A stretch of DNA of 64,000 bases from Adiantum capillus-veneris (taxonomy: Eukaryota; Streptophyta; Polypodiopsida; Polypodiales; Pteridaceae), in contig CM043945.1 in the NCBI GenBank assembly GCA_014529385.2, positions 156,062,741 to 156,126,740 of the forward strand. The letters run 5' to 3'. The position numbers and the translations under genes are program-made. Below the pieces are notes generated by a model. The model searched no databases. It was not told the origin of the DNA and saw only the letters and a list, made by a program, of their open reading frames with translations. This document shows, in pieces, positions 48,065 through 58,800 of this stretch; the stretch's first letter is position 1, and the number at the start of each line of letters is the position of its first letter.

Positions 48065-48775
48065 GTGATCAGTGTCAGTGTCAGTGTCAGTGCCAGCTGC
48101 ACGAGTGTCCAGTATCCAGCACCAGTATTATTGGGAGCCAGCATTTCCAATTCCCGTGACCAATGTTTCCAGTGTTCAGTATGAGAGTGTCTTGAGCATC
48201 AGAGTCTCAAGAGTTAACGGTGCGGTCATTCCAGCGCCATTTGCATTGTGTCCAAAATCCAGCACCAGTATTATCGAGAGCCAGCATTCCCAGTTCCCAT
48301 GACAAGTGTTTTTAGTGTTCAATATTAGAGTTTCTTGAGCATCAAGAGTCTTGAGAGTCAGCGGTGCGGTCATTCTAGCGCTAGCTGCACCAGTGACCAG
48401 TGTCAGCACTAGCTGCATCAGTGTCCAGAATCCAGCACCACTATTATCGGGAGCCAACATTTCCAGTTCTTGTTTCCAGTGTTCAGTATTTGAGTGTTTT
48501 GAGCATCAAAGTCTCAAGAGTCAGCAGTGTGGTCATTCCAGCGTTGCACTAGTGTCCAGAATCCAGCACCAATATTATCGGGAGCCAGCATTTCTTGTTC
48601 CTGTGACTAGTGTTTCAAGTGTTTAGTATTAGAGTGTCTTGAGCATCAGAGTCTCAAGAATCTGCAGTGCGATCATTCCAGGGCCAGATGCACCAGTGTT
48701 GACCAGTGTCAGCGCCAGTTTGCAAAAGCTCCAGAGTCAGCACCAATATTATCAGAGCCAATTGGACCAGTTCTA
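48065..48775. repeat. VNTR / minisatellite, unit about 130-175 bp
   Basis: About four and a half imperfect units starting CCAGCACCAGTATTATCGGG near 48117, 48257, 48432 and 48561, with shared GAGCATCAGAGTCTCAAGAG and GCGGTCATTCCAGCG. It is also rich in a short inner CAGTGTCAG repeat. Confidence 0.9.
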
Positions 48776-49336
48776 GCGTTGGTGCGAGTATGACTAGAAC
48801 CAGTATTCAAGTATTGAGCCATGGAGCTTAAGGCAAGCTAAGAATAGCTTTAAAGGGAACACATATTTAGAAAAATAGGGAAAATTTCATAAATTTGGGA
48901 TGATTCTTTGTGTCTCATGGACTTGAGGTAAACTTGTATTGTACTAGGTTGTTGCAAATATGAAAACCATGATACAATGTTTAGTGGATGCTTATGAGTC
49001 TGCAAGATTTAATATGGTCCATTTTCAACAACCATACTATACACTAGAGTGTTTTTGCACATGATAGTCTACAAACACACACACACACATGCTCGTGCAC
49101 CCAAAACAAAATTTTCTTCCCACACATTCTTCATTTGATAAAACAATTAAAATGTAAGTTGCAAGAAAAACTTGAGTGACTAAAGTGAAAAAAAACACCA
49201 TTCATATTGAATAAGATTTCTTGAAGATTACAAAGGTGGGATGCCAATATCAATGTTGATAATGACCCTAGCTATGGGTGGACTAATTTGAATCATTGCT
49301 AGAAGATTACAAAGGTGAAAGGCCAATGCTAAGCAA
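48776..49336. other. No recognised gene
   Basis: Spacer with a short (CA)n tract at about 49074-49090. It may hold the 3' flank of the gene at 49337; nothing specific was seen. Confidence 0.5.
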
Positions 49337-51516
49337 TCATTCCTCCTCATTTGCATTGACGGTTGATGGTGCATCATGTTCATCAAGTTTCAACTGAATC
49401 TCTTTGGCCTTGAGGATTATTGCCTTTGGAATCTTGATTTTTTCAGGAATTTGTCCACCCTTGGGCTTCCATGCCCAAATGATGTAGCTAGTGTCTTCCC
49501 AGCATTGAAGATCATTGATGTTCTCTCTCCAATACTTGTTCCAACAATCCTTGTAAACCTCCACATCACTTGCATTCTTCTTCTTTGAAATTGGTGCCCA
49601 GTATTGTATCTTCACTTGAAGATAGGTTGTCGAGTCATTGTTCTGATCAATATCTGTTGTTGCCACTCCTAACCAAATTGGGTGATTTTCATCACAAGGT
49701 TTCACAAGTACAAATTCTCCCTTTACCACATCAAGAGTTGGGTTGAGCTCCTCAGCAGGTTTTTTGCACATTGGACCACAATAGTGGCCCTCGACTATGT
49801 CAAGTACTTCATCTAGACCATCTTCCAATGGAACTTCAAGAGGATGATCTTGTTCACATATACTCCTTGGCTAGAAGTCATCAAATAAAGTGTTTTCACT
49901 TTGTCCAGGGTTTTGCATAGCTTGCATAGATTCTCCCAGTACATAAGAACTAGGTTGATCCACCTAGCATACTCACTTTCCTCTCCTTTCTCTTGCAAGT
50001 GATCTTTCCACCAACTAACATACTTCTTTAGTCCTTCCGTAACTTTATCACTATCTTTAACATACTCAAATGGTGGTAATACTTTTGGAACACCTTCAGG
50101 AATCTTGGCTCCTCCTTGGTCATTTCTCTTCCATAACTCTATACCATTTTCGGGTAACCAATCCACATTTTTAGGGTGTACTTTGTACTACATCAAAGGT
50201 ATTCCATCACTCATATAGAACCTGAATTGAAATGGATTTGAATGACCCACTAAGCTATCTGCTCCATCATGTAAGAACCCCTTTACAAATCCTTTAAAGT
50301 CTGCCACCTTTTGTAGGAGAAAAGGTGATGGATGCATGCTAACACGCTCATTGAATATCTTCATCAAATGTGGAAATGTAAAAATGGCTTGTTTTCTAAG
50401 CTTCTCAAAAAAGCGACTGAAAAATGCATTAATGTCTTCATGAGTGTGACCAACCATAAGAAATCCAAGATGCATTGTGTCAAATACTCCTCGTGCAACC
50501 AAAAATGATAGGTATGCAAACACATATCGATTCTTATTTTCTAAACCACAATTGTCAAGTTGCAACAACAATGTTCTTGGCAACCTCTTGAACCCAAATA
50601 CATTGCCATCCTCATGTACATGTGCATTAGTAGCAAAGATTGATTGCATCCTTGGATAATCGTTTTCTTGTCTAGAAGAAAAATTCTCAGTGTCCACATT
50701 CACATTTGTGATTAGATCAGTCTCTGCCTCTTCATTCTGAGCACTTTGTTCCTTGCAGTACTGGTTTTTCTCCTTAAGCACTTTCATATGGTGATAGAGA
50801 GAAGAGGTAGACAAAACACAATCAAAAAGATTTGTTCATGGTTCTACACTTGCGTTTTCTAAGCTCAAGTCACCAAACATATGTTTATCTCTTCTTTCTA
50901 AGTTTCTTAGACATTTTGAGAGAGATGCAATTGTGAAGTTGGGATCAATCGGCCATAATTCCAATGCAAAGTGACCATAAGTTGTTTGTACATGTCCATG
51001 AGTGAGCATTCCTGTCAAGGATACTAGAAGCCTCTCAACTCCATTGAGAGATTTTGGAACTGGTTTAATTTGTTGTATAGCAGTCGTACTCTGGTCCATC
51101 TTGTCATGTATAATGCACAAGAACTTGGCTGGATTCATTTCTGAAGAGATCCTTTAAGCATAGCACAGATTTCTACTGCTCATTTGTTGCAACATGTGTG
51201 CTCTCCTCTGTGCCATGTATCTAGCACGCTCCACCTGATTTTTGGTAGACTCCACCTTGACCTTTATTGATATACAAATGTCACATTCAGGGAATGTGCT
51301 TGATTTTGATAAAGTGACTGTCTTGAAGACTGTGTTCCACAACCTTGAGAATGTTGGCTGTGACAACGTTTTGTATTCCATTGTGACAAGTGTGTCGTTT
51401 ACTTCCCGCAAAATGTCCACTTGTTTGTACATCGTTGGTAGAACACATTGAGTTTCCCGAGTACCATGCATGGTTGTCCTTGACTTATGTGGAATTTGAT
51501 TTGCATTATTATCTAT
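49337..51516 (-). pseudogene. DUF7869-like (GHTHxDxD) gene, decayed and disrupted
   Basis: A minus-strand frame of about 725 codons with in-frame stops near 51155, 50837 and 50189 and a frameshift near 49820. The N-terminal part has a Cys pair (FPECDICISIK). The central part has LQLDNCGLENKNRYVFAYLS and FLMVGHTHEDINAFFSRFF, the hallmark of a family I know as DUF7869, often linked to transposons. Asp/His residues there could be nuclease-like, which is inference. The frame stays open up to 51516, where the 12.4-kb Tat element starts, and continues at 63932-64000. Confidence 0.7.
51513..51516. repeat. Target-site duplication of the Tat element, left
   Basis: CTAT, repeated at 63928-63931 right after the 3' LTR. 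Only four bases match. Confidence 0.7.
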
Positions 51517-53220
51517 TGATAGCCGTTTTTCGGCTCTTTGTAATTACCACAGTGAGTTACCTCACCCTAGCAAAATCACCCAAACACTGTGGCCATCCCT
51601 ACCATTTCACTGTACATAGGCGTGCGTGAGTCACGGGACTTTTCCCATATCTTCTTAAAAAACCCTCAATTAGCTAGTCATTGGGCTAGTTGAGCCAAAA
51701 AAATAAAAAATAAAAAAAATAAGTATATTATGGCCTATGCGTATGTAAATATTTCTTTATATATAGGGCCTAAATAAAAGATTTTTTTCATAATTATTTT
51801 GGTATTTATTTAAATATTTCTACCTAGGTGTGTGTTATTTATGCTCTGTACATTGCCTCACCATTACCACAATTTTTTCTTACCATTTTTCATACTCTTT
51901 ATTCCATATAGAAATATTTTCATGTAAGCTTCTCTTATATTTGGTGTAACTCCACCCCAACAAAAATCCAAAAAAACTAGTTTTATTTATGTGTATATTT
52001 TTTCACTATTTTGATTTTTCCCTTCCTCCATCTATTTTGTTTTTTTCTAAAAAATTAGAACACCAAAAATATTTATCTTTTTATGGTAGCCTCATAATGA
52101 GAGAGATTTCTTTTGACCCCTTTATATTTTTTCCACTTATATTATTTATATTTGACATGTACATATTTTTTAGACCCCTCAATATTTGATTTTCTTAGTT
52201 GTACTATTCACTTATATCCTAATCTCAACAATATCTTCAATTATAGACCTACCAAATAAGGTCAAGGGTAGGTGGCATGCATACATGCACTATGGAGGGC
52301 TCACTCTTGGAGGTATTCAAAAGAATCATCCAAAGAAGGACCCCACAAGGACCTTGCAGTGGAAAAAAACGGTCGGTTTTGCTGAATTTTTAAAGTTCAC
52401 TTGCTCTCCAAATTTGAAAAGGTGATACAAACAAAAGTTGTAGCTCGTGGGCTGAACTTTTGCCTCAAAATTTTTCATATTTTTTTGAGCTACGAGCTGT
52501 GAGCTATGATTTTTTTAGTGGACCCCAGTTTTCCCATGCTATGCAGCCACACTCTCTCTTCCACTTTATCATTTTCCTCTTTCACACACACTTCTCCACT
52601 CATCATCCCCATCTCTCTCACCACTCCTCTCTGCACACTACTCACCTTCTCCTCAACCTTGAAGAATAAGAGAAACCATGGTGAACTCATACCTCCCACA
52701 CACAATTCCATTCCAAAATTGACCACCTAGTCTCATTTTTCCTCCTCCAAATTACCCATATCTATAAAAAAAACCACAAAATTCAGCCTCTTCTCTTTAA
52801 AGACAGCATCATGGTGGTTGATTACTCAGCTTCAATTACCTTGTCTCTCAAGGAAGGTCAAGAGTGGAGAAAAAATGTACCGTCAAAGCTAGTGGCCGTC
52901 AACAAGCGTCAAAATTGGCCCTACTCAAGACACTTGGAGCATCAACCTTGTAAGAAATCCACCTTTTCTTATCTCTTAAGAGTTTTTCTTCCTTATTTGT
53001 ATCCTACATGGATACTCCCATTGTAAATATCCAATTCCATTTGTAAATTAATACTAACTCTACTAACACTAACCCACTATGAAAAGTCCTATCACCTCCA
53101 TTTCTCTCCTCTCTCTTTCCCCACCAACTTCTTGATAATTCCAAGCAAAAGAAATTAGATAAATTGCTGAAAATCTAACCCAACCATGGTTAGAGGAGTA
53201 ACCCTAGCCTTCAAAATTGC

Positions 53221-53233
53221 TATAAAAGGAGGG
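53221..53233 (+). promoter_or_regulatory. TATA box of the Tat 5' LTR
   Basis: TATAAAAGGAGGG, conserved in the 3' LTR (62883). It would drive the genomic RNA, leaving about 950 bp of R/U5 downstream. Confidence 0.6.
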
Positions 53234-53886
53234 TGTAGCTAGCACAAAAGGGGAGAGCCATAAGCAAGAGCACTATGCTATAGCTTGAGAAGCCAAGCTC
53301 AACCTCTCTAGAAGGAGCTCTTGAGTGGAAGCTCATTGTCTTATGCACGTGCATGTGTTGTAATAGGGGATTAGCAAGGGAACTATATGCCATTGTAAGA
53401 GAGAGAGAGTGATCATTCAATTGAGAGTAGGAAATCTATCATTTCTCCTACTAGTGTAAGCCCAACATTTGTTGAATCAAGGAGGGTGGACTTGGACTAA
53501 GCTTGGATACTTTGTCTCCCTTCCAACGTGAAGTAATGGACAACAATGATGCGTAAGTGTCTTGGTGTTTTTTGTTAAGTTCTTGATAGCTTGTCTCTGG
53601 TGTTGTCATCAATCTAGCCATAAATCCCACATACTGTAAGAGGGCGACAGGGTGGAGAGGACTCCCCTGGCCTTAAGACAATGATTGGGGTGGCTTTTCT
53701 TGTGATGTGTTGTGGTGAAATTTACGCAAGCTATGTTGAACAAATACTAATCTCACTTTGATTTGTCATGACAGATTTGTAAGAAGGTATTAATGCAACA
53801 AGCACCCCCTCCCCCTTTCTCTCTCTTTCTTAAATATATAGTTGTGTTTGCTTGATCATTGCCGATACGTTTCAAAGCAGCCCGAG

Positions 53887-53887
<1 letters not shown>

Positions 53888-53959
<72 letters not shown>
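53888..53959. repeat. (CT)n microsatellite in the 5' LTR
   Basis: About 36 CT units. The same site in the 3' LTR (about 63550-63665) has about 57. Confidence 0.95.
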
Positions 53960-53962
<3 letters not shown>

Positions 53963-54212
53963 TTTTAGGGTGTGAGAGTATTCCATTGGTGTTAGGGTTA
54001 GTGTAAATTCCTTGCTTGTTTGTGGGTTGCTCTAACGATTCTCCTCTTTTGCGTCCTAGTTCGCTCTTAAACTAGGTGGTGCCCCTTGTGTAGTTGGGAT
54101 TTTGTTGTTTTGGTTTGTGTTGTGTTGTGCCCCAGCCCCATTGAGCAGCACGGGAGCCTTGAAGGGTGTCTAGAGGCCACTCTTCTTGTTGCCCGCCCCG
54201 GACCGCCTCAAA

Positions 54213-54231
54213 GTGGTGCCCCCACTGAGGA
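54213..54231 (+). promoter_or_regulatory. Candidate primer binding site
   Basis: TGGTGCCCCCACTGAGGAC begins two bases after the LTR end. It starts with TGG as expected for pairing with a tRNA CCA end. The tRNA is not identified. Confidence 0.65.
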
Positions 54232-54284
54232 CGGCTTGTGTATTTTTGTGTAAAATCAACCGTTAGCATAGTCAAGTAGTTTGC

Positions 54285-54497
54285 ATGAATCACGAAGATT
54301 TGTATGATCCCTTTATTCCCATTGCAAGGCAAAAGGTACACATAATTGTTAGTACTAAGTTGCAATTTCAACGTGTCATTCGTAGAATTTTAGGTCCTCT
54401 TAGGTTGGCCGAGATAAACGCTTCAGTAAATCCTTTTATTTTGCCTCTCATTAGGTACGACCTTAGTTTGGACGTCTATATTTTTGTTTTGTTTTAA
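54285..54497 (+). CDS. Extra ORF A1 of the Tat element
   Basis: 70 codons from an ATG, 75 bp after the LTR. It shares about 24 of 54 aligned residues with A2 just downstream, most clearly ASVNPFILPLIRYDLSLDVY against ASPNPVILPLINYHTSFDVH, so the two arose by tandem duplication. No known domain was recognised; the C-terminus is hydrophobic (VYIFVLF). It may be a separate small protein or an exon: AG|GTACGA at its end could be a splice donor. The function is unknown. Confidence 0.55.
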   Translation: MNHEDLYDPFIPIARQKVHIIVSTKLQFQRVIRRILGPLRLAEINASVNPFILPLIRYDLSLDVYIFVLF

Positions 54498-54518
54498 GCA
54501 TTAGGACATGCATAGGCC

Positions 54519-54737
54519 ATGGATAATGGCCCAGGAATAGAGGTTTTTCCCTTTCATTTTACTCCACACATTAGAATAAACGTTGCAATTAGTAGAAAGA
54601 TCCATTTTCAACAACGAATGGTGTTCATGTTTGGTGCCCAAAGAGCAGGAGAAATTCTTGCATCACCAAACCCTGTCATTCTACCTCTCATCAACTACCA
54701 CACTTCTTTTGATGTACATGTGTTCATTTTATTTTAA
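54519..54737 (+). CDS. Extra ORF A2 of the Tat element
   Basis: 72 codons starting MDNGPGIEVFPFHF, paralogous to A1 (about 44% identical over 54 residues by hand alignment). It contains HIRINVAISRKIHFQ and ends VHVFILF. A weakly similar segment occurs in the leader of the decayed element at 6.9 kb. The shared pattern between copies argues for selection on the protein rather than chance. No known family was recognised. Confidence 0.55.
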   Translation: MDNGPGIEVFPFHFTPHIRINVAISRKIHFQQRMVFMFGAQRAGEILASPNPVILPLINYHTSFDVHVFILF

Positions 54738-54763
54738 AATGAAGTGCAGCCCGGCAAAATAGT

Positions 54764-55318
54764 GTGTATGTTTGTTTTTTCTTTGTCCAAGTTGTTACAA
54801 GAAACAAAAAAATGATCATTTGTTCTAACTGGGAATGTGTGTGCAGTGAAAGTTCAATCCTTAGAGATCTAGCTCTATTACCAATTGAGTTGCAGGAGCA
54901 AGTAGTAAGGCGTCTCCCTCATAACAAGAGGGTGGTGAAGTTAAGACGGAAGGTCCTACGCGTGGATTCCATTTTCCTCTTGTTGTTGGGCACTAAGGAA
55001 GACCGCGCATTCATCCAACTAGTGTGTGCCCTAAGATTGGTAAATAGAGTGAAATTTGGCGTTTGGCGAGTGCATTTCACCATTGAGGAAGACTCTTCAG
55101 GAAACTTGCGGCCAGAGTTCATGCTTCATAGACTCACATTTGGTGAATTTTTCCCTCATTTGCGTCTTATTAATAGTCTTCCTTTCGCTTTCAACAAAGG
55201 AGATAGGGAGCTATTCAGAGCTTGTCTTAATAAAGAGAGCATAGAGAAGATTGCAAATTTGTATAAATTCTCATCCTTCTCTACTTTCTATGACACTTTG
55301 TTCATAGAGACATTGTAA
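54764..55318 (+). CDS. Extra ORF B1 of the Tat element (F-box-like N-terminus)
   Basis: 184 codons; the second Met (residue 17, MIICSNWECV) may be the true start. Residues about 40-55 read LPIELQEQVVRRLPH, resembling the first helix of an F-box. Then come AFIQLVCALRLVNRVKF, HRLTFGEFFPHL and LINSLPFAFN. B2 repeats the same order at about 40% identity. Its stop codon TAA at 55316-55318 overlaps a GTAAAT splice donor at 55315. If a 58-nt intron (55315-55372) is removed, B1 runs in frame into B2. The function is unknown; the F-box similarity is weak and by eye. Confidence 0.6.
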   Translation: MYVCFFFVQVVTRNKKMIICSNWECVCSESSILRDLALLPIELQEQVVRRLPHNKRVVKLRRKVLRVDSIFLLLLGTKEDRAFIQLVCALRLVNRVKFGVWRVHFTIEEDSSGNLRPEFMLHRLTFGEFFPHLRLINSLPFAFNKGDRELFRACLNKESIEKIANLYKFSSFSTFYDTLFIETL

Positions 55319-55372
55319 ATCTCTTTATGCTTTTGAATGATTTAACCATAATCCTAAGGAGTTTTTGTCCAG
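55315..55372 (+). other. Putative 58-nt intron joining B1 and B2
   Basis: GTAAAT donor, TTTAACC/CCTAAG branch-like sites and a GTTTTTGTCCAG acceptor. Removal deletes the B1 stop codon and keeps the frame into B2, which has no ATG of its own. This is inferred from sequence only. Confidence 0.5.
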
Positions 55373-55823
55373 GAATTTTGTAGCACAAGTGGAGTCTTTA
55401 AATCTTGCAAACTTGATTGGACTTGATGAGGATGTTCTTTATGAAATTGTGAGAAGGTTGCCTCACTCCGACTGTGTGGAACTCGAAGGAAAGGAGCTCC
55501 TAGTCAATTGCTACTTTCTCACGGCCTTCGACGAGCATGAAGATCTAGTTTTTATACAAACCGCTTGTGCATTGAGAATTGTAGAGCAAGTGCAATTTAT
55601 CACTTGGGACGTGGTTGCTCTTTTGGATCCAGAAAATGAAGTTCTAGAGATTTCTGTTTATCGCCTTAGCTTTGAAGAATTTCAACCCTTCTTAGAGCTC
55701 ATCAATAGTCTACCTTTTTGTTTTGATCAAACAAATCGAGACCTCATTGAAGCTTGGATAGCTGAAGAAGAAAACCTAGAGTGGTATTTTCTTACTTCTT
55801 CATTTGCAGGCGAGTGGTTCTAA
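55365..55823 (+). CDS. Extra ORF B2 of the Tat element, no ATG
   Basis: About 150 codons with no methionine codon anywhere in frame, so it cannot begin at an ordinary ATG. It repeats the B1 domain: LDEDVLYEIVRRLPH, VFIQTACALRIVEQVQF, YRLSFEEFQPFLELINSLPF. It is best explained as the second half of a spliced B1-B2 protein of about 334 residues with a duplicated domain. It ends 49 bp before the gag ATG. Non-ATG initiation or a dead ORF are alternatives. Confidence 0.6.
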   Translation: MSRNFVAQVESLNLANLIGLDEDVLYEIVRRLPHSDCVELEGKELLVNCYFLTAFDEHEDLVFIQTACALRIVEQVQFITWDVVALLDPENEVLEISVYRLSFEEFQPFLELINSLPFCFDQTNRDLIEAWIAEEENLEWYFLTSSFAGEWF

Positions 55824-55872
55824 ATCTCTATTGTATCCCTTATCGTAACTCGTGTTGTAATCTTTCATAATA

Positions 55873-58800
55873 ATGGAGAGCCAACGCCAAATGTCTGGAT
55901 ATCCTCTTTTCTTTGGAGAGCCTGGAGAGGATGCAGAATTATTTTTAGCAAATTTCAAGATGTCTTGCCGTATCAAGGGGATAGTAACCGATCAAGAACG
56001 TGTAGAAATGTTTGAGGTGGTCCTTAGGAAAGATGCTAGTACTTGGTTTGACTCTTTGCCTGAGGAAGTTAAGGGGAATTACACAGAAGTTTTGAATCGT
56101 TTTAAGAGATACTTCTTTGATCCCCAAAACACTCAAAAACTATGGCAAGACATTGTTTCTCATAAGCAAAAAGACTTAGATGACTACTACTTGTACAAGC
56201 AAGAGTTTCTACGTCTTTGGGCTCTATGGATACGAAATGTTGCTAACCCTGGTGATGGTGCAGAATTTTTAAAGAAGGAGAGGTTCATAGCCGGACTCTT
56301 TCCTGACCTTAAGGTAAAAGTTGAGGCGGGTGCATCTACTACTTTTGATGCAGCTGAAACTAGGGCTGCTGAGAAATATAGGAAACTCAAGTGCTTAAGG
56401 GGAGAGGTTCCAATAGAAGGTCTTAGACCCAAAGGTAAGTCACAAGCATCAACATCGAGGGAGCTTCCTGAGGTAACGGCGGAAGTAATTGAGAAGTTAA
56501 ACGAATCTTTAAGCAGCCTGTCAATTCACCTTGCACAAGCTGTAGGTCCAAAGGGACAAGCAAAGAAGTCTGAAGACCGAGATCCACGACCTAGGAGAGT
56601 TTTGCAATGTTGGAATTGCGGAGAGTCTGGACATGGGATGTATAATTGTCCTTGGCCCCATGGGGAGCCAGGGAGACCTAACTTGAATTACCCAGTGATG
56701 AATGCAGGAGAAGGAGCTGGTCAACAACCAAGGCTTCTACAAAGGCCAAATGGACCAACACCACCTCCACAAGGGGTAGAAGGAGTTCCACCTTTGCCAG
56801 ATCCAAATGTGCATGTGGTAGAGGTGACAAATTCAAATGAGGTTGACATGGAAGCCAATGGCATTAAGCATGGCCGAGGAAAAGGTAAAGAGAAAGAGGG
56901 TGTCCCATCACAAAGTGACCATGGACAAGGCAAGAAGGCAAAGGAAACCAAGGAAGCTAAGAGGACTCGACGTCATATCAATCTCCAAGACTTTCCTCTT
57001 GGACATGGTATGGCTCCATACAACCTGTTGGAAGACATGCGAGGTAAGGGTCGTGATATCTCATGGCCTCAGTTTCTTGCATTATGCCCACAAGTTAGGA
57101 GGGATTTAACAAAGGCAGTTAGCACTAGGAGAAAGGTAAAAGAGAGTTTCCCTGTTGTAAAAATTGCACATGCTGAAATGAACGAGGATATTACACCTGT
57201 GCTAGATTGTTACATAAAAGGAAGATTGGTTAGGAAAGGTCTAGTGGATGGGGGTGCACAAATTTGCATCATGACAGAAGGGCTCATGCAAAGACTAGGC
57301 ATGCACATCCATGAGACACCTGAAATCAAAGTGAAAATGGCAAACAATAGCAAGGCTAGGTGTGTAGGCATTTGTAAAAATGTCTTTGTAGAGGCCTTTG
57401 GCATTAAGAAAGCGGTGGATTTTTATGTTATGTCGACCAAGGGAAATGGTTACCCATTTATCCTAGGAAGACCATGGCTAATGAAAATGCGAGCTTTGCA
57501 GGATTGGGAGAGTGGAAAGCTAATTTGCAGGAATGACAATCACAAGAAGGTTGTCTTTGACATGAAGGAGCAACGCCAAGAGGAGCTCCATGAAGAATCA
57601 TCTCAAAGTGAGACAGAAGAAGGTTGGACCGATAGCACTTCAGAAGAAGAAAGTAGCGGCAGCATTACTGAAGAGGAGTCTTCCATCGAAGTCATGGGGG
57701 TAAGGTTTAAGCCAAGAAACCAAGAGACCTCTTTTCAAGGCTTGGAGGAGGTAGGTCCTCAAGAGAACGAAGGTGTTCAAGATGAAGGGATGCTGGAAGG
57801 TATGCTATCAACAACACTTACAAAGGATGAAAGAGAGGAGTTCAAATGTGTGCTAAGGAAGTTTCCTAGGCTTTTTGCTAAAGACTACACCGATGTGCGT
57901 GGAGTAGATGCTGTTAAACACAAAATTGAGTTGAAGCCAGAGGCCACACCTAAGGCTCAGAAGCTACGAAGGCTAGGAGTCATCAAGGAGCAGGCTTTAC
58001 TCAAGGAGGTAAGAAAGCTTCTAGCAGCAGGGTTCATTTATCCAGTGGAGAATTCAGAGTGGGTCTCTCCTGTTGTTGTCACTCCTAAGAAAAACGGAAA
58101 GTGGAGGGTGTGTGTGGATTACCGTCCACTCAATGAGGCAACAAAAAGAGATCACTTTCCCCTCCCATTTCAGGATGAGATACTAAATGAGGTAGCTGGT
58201 CATGAGAAGTACACTGTGTGTGATGGCTACTCAGGCTACTTTCAAATAGGTATCGCTTTGGAAGATCAATTGAAAACAACCTTTATCACTCCTTGGGGTT
58301 GTTATGCTTTTAGAGTCATGTCATTTGGTCTGACAAATGCTCCTGCAACATTCCAACGTTTCATGAACATGGTGTTTCAAGCATTCTTTGGAAAGTCAAT
58401 TAGGATGTTCATTGATGATTTTTGCATTTATAGCTCAAAATCATTGCATCTACAAAGGGTAGAAGAAGGTTTAAAGAAGCTCTATGACATGGGAGGTCAA
58501 CTCAACCCCGACAAGTGTCACATAGCTGAGGATGAAGTGATCTTGCTTGGTCACAAGGTTTCCTATAAAGGCATTGAGGTGGATCCTTCAAAGGAAAAGG
58601 CTCTTATTGAGCTCCCATCACCCAAGAATCTCAAAGAGGTCATATCATTCATTCAAAAAGTGAAGTATATGTCACGCTTTATTCACTTAGCTTCTGAGTT
58701 GCTTCATCCTTTGCAAAAGTTGACACAACAAGTAGAATTTGCATGGTGTGATGAGCTTGAAGAGTATTTTTGTAACATTAAAGTCATTTTGTCAGAGCTA

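Larger units (their letters stand above)
51517..54210 (+). repeat. 5' LTR of the Tat element
   Basis: Runs from TGATAGCCGTTTTTCGG to CGGACCGCCTCA. It includes an A/T-rich U3, the ACGAGCTGTGAGCTATGA segment, TATAAAAGGAGGG at 53221-53233 (a good TATA box, with transcription probably starting shortly after), and a (CT)n tract at 53888-53959. It differs from the 3' LTR by about ten base changes, the CT tract length, a 2-bp GA indel and an insertion of about 11 bp near the end. Confidence 0.95.
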
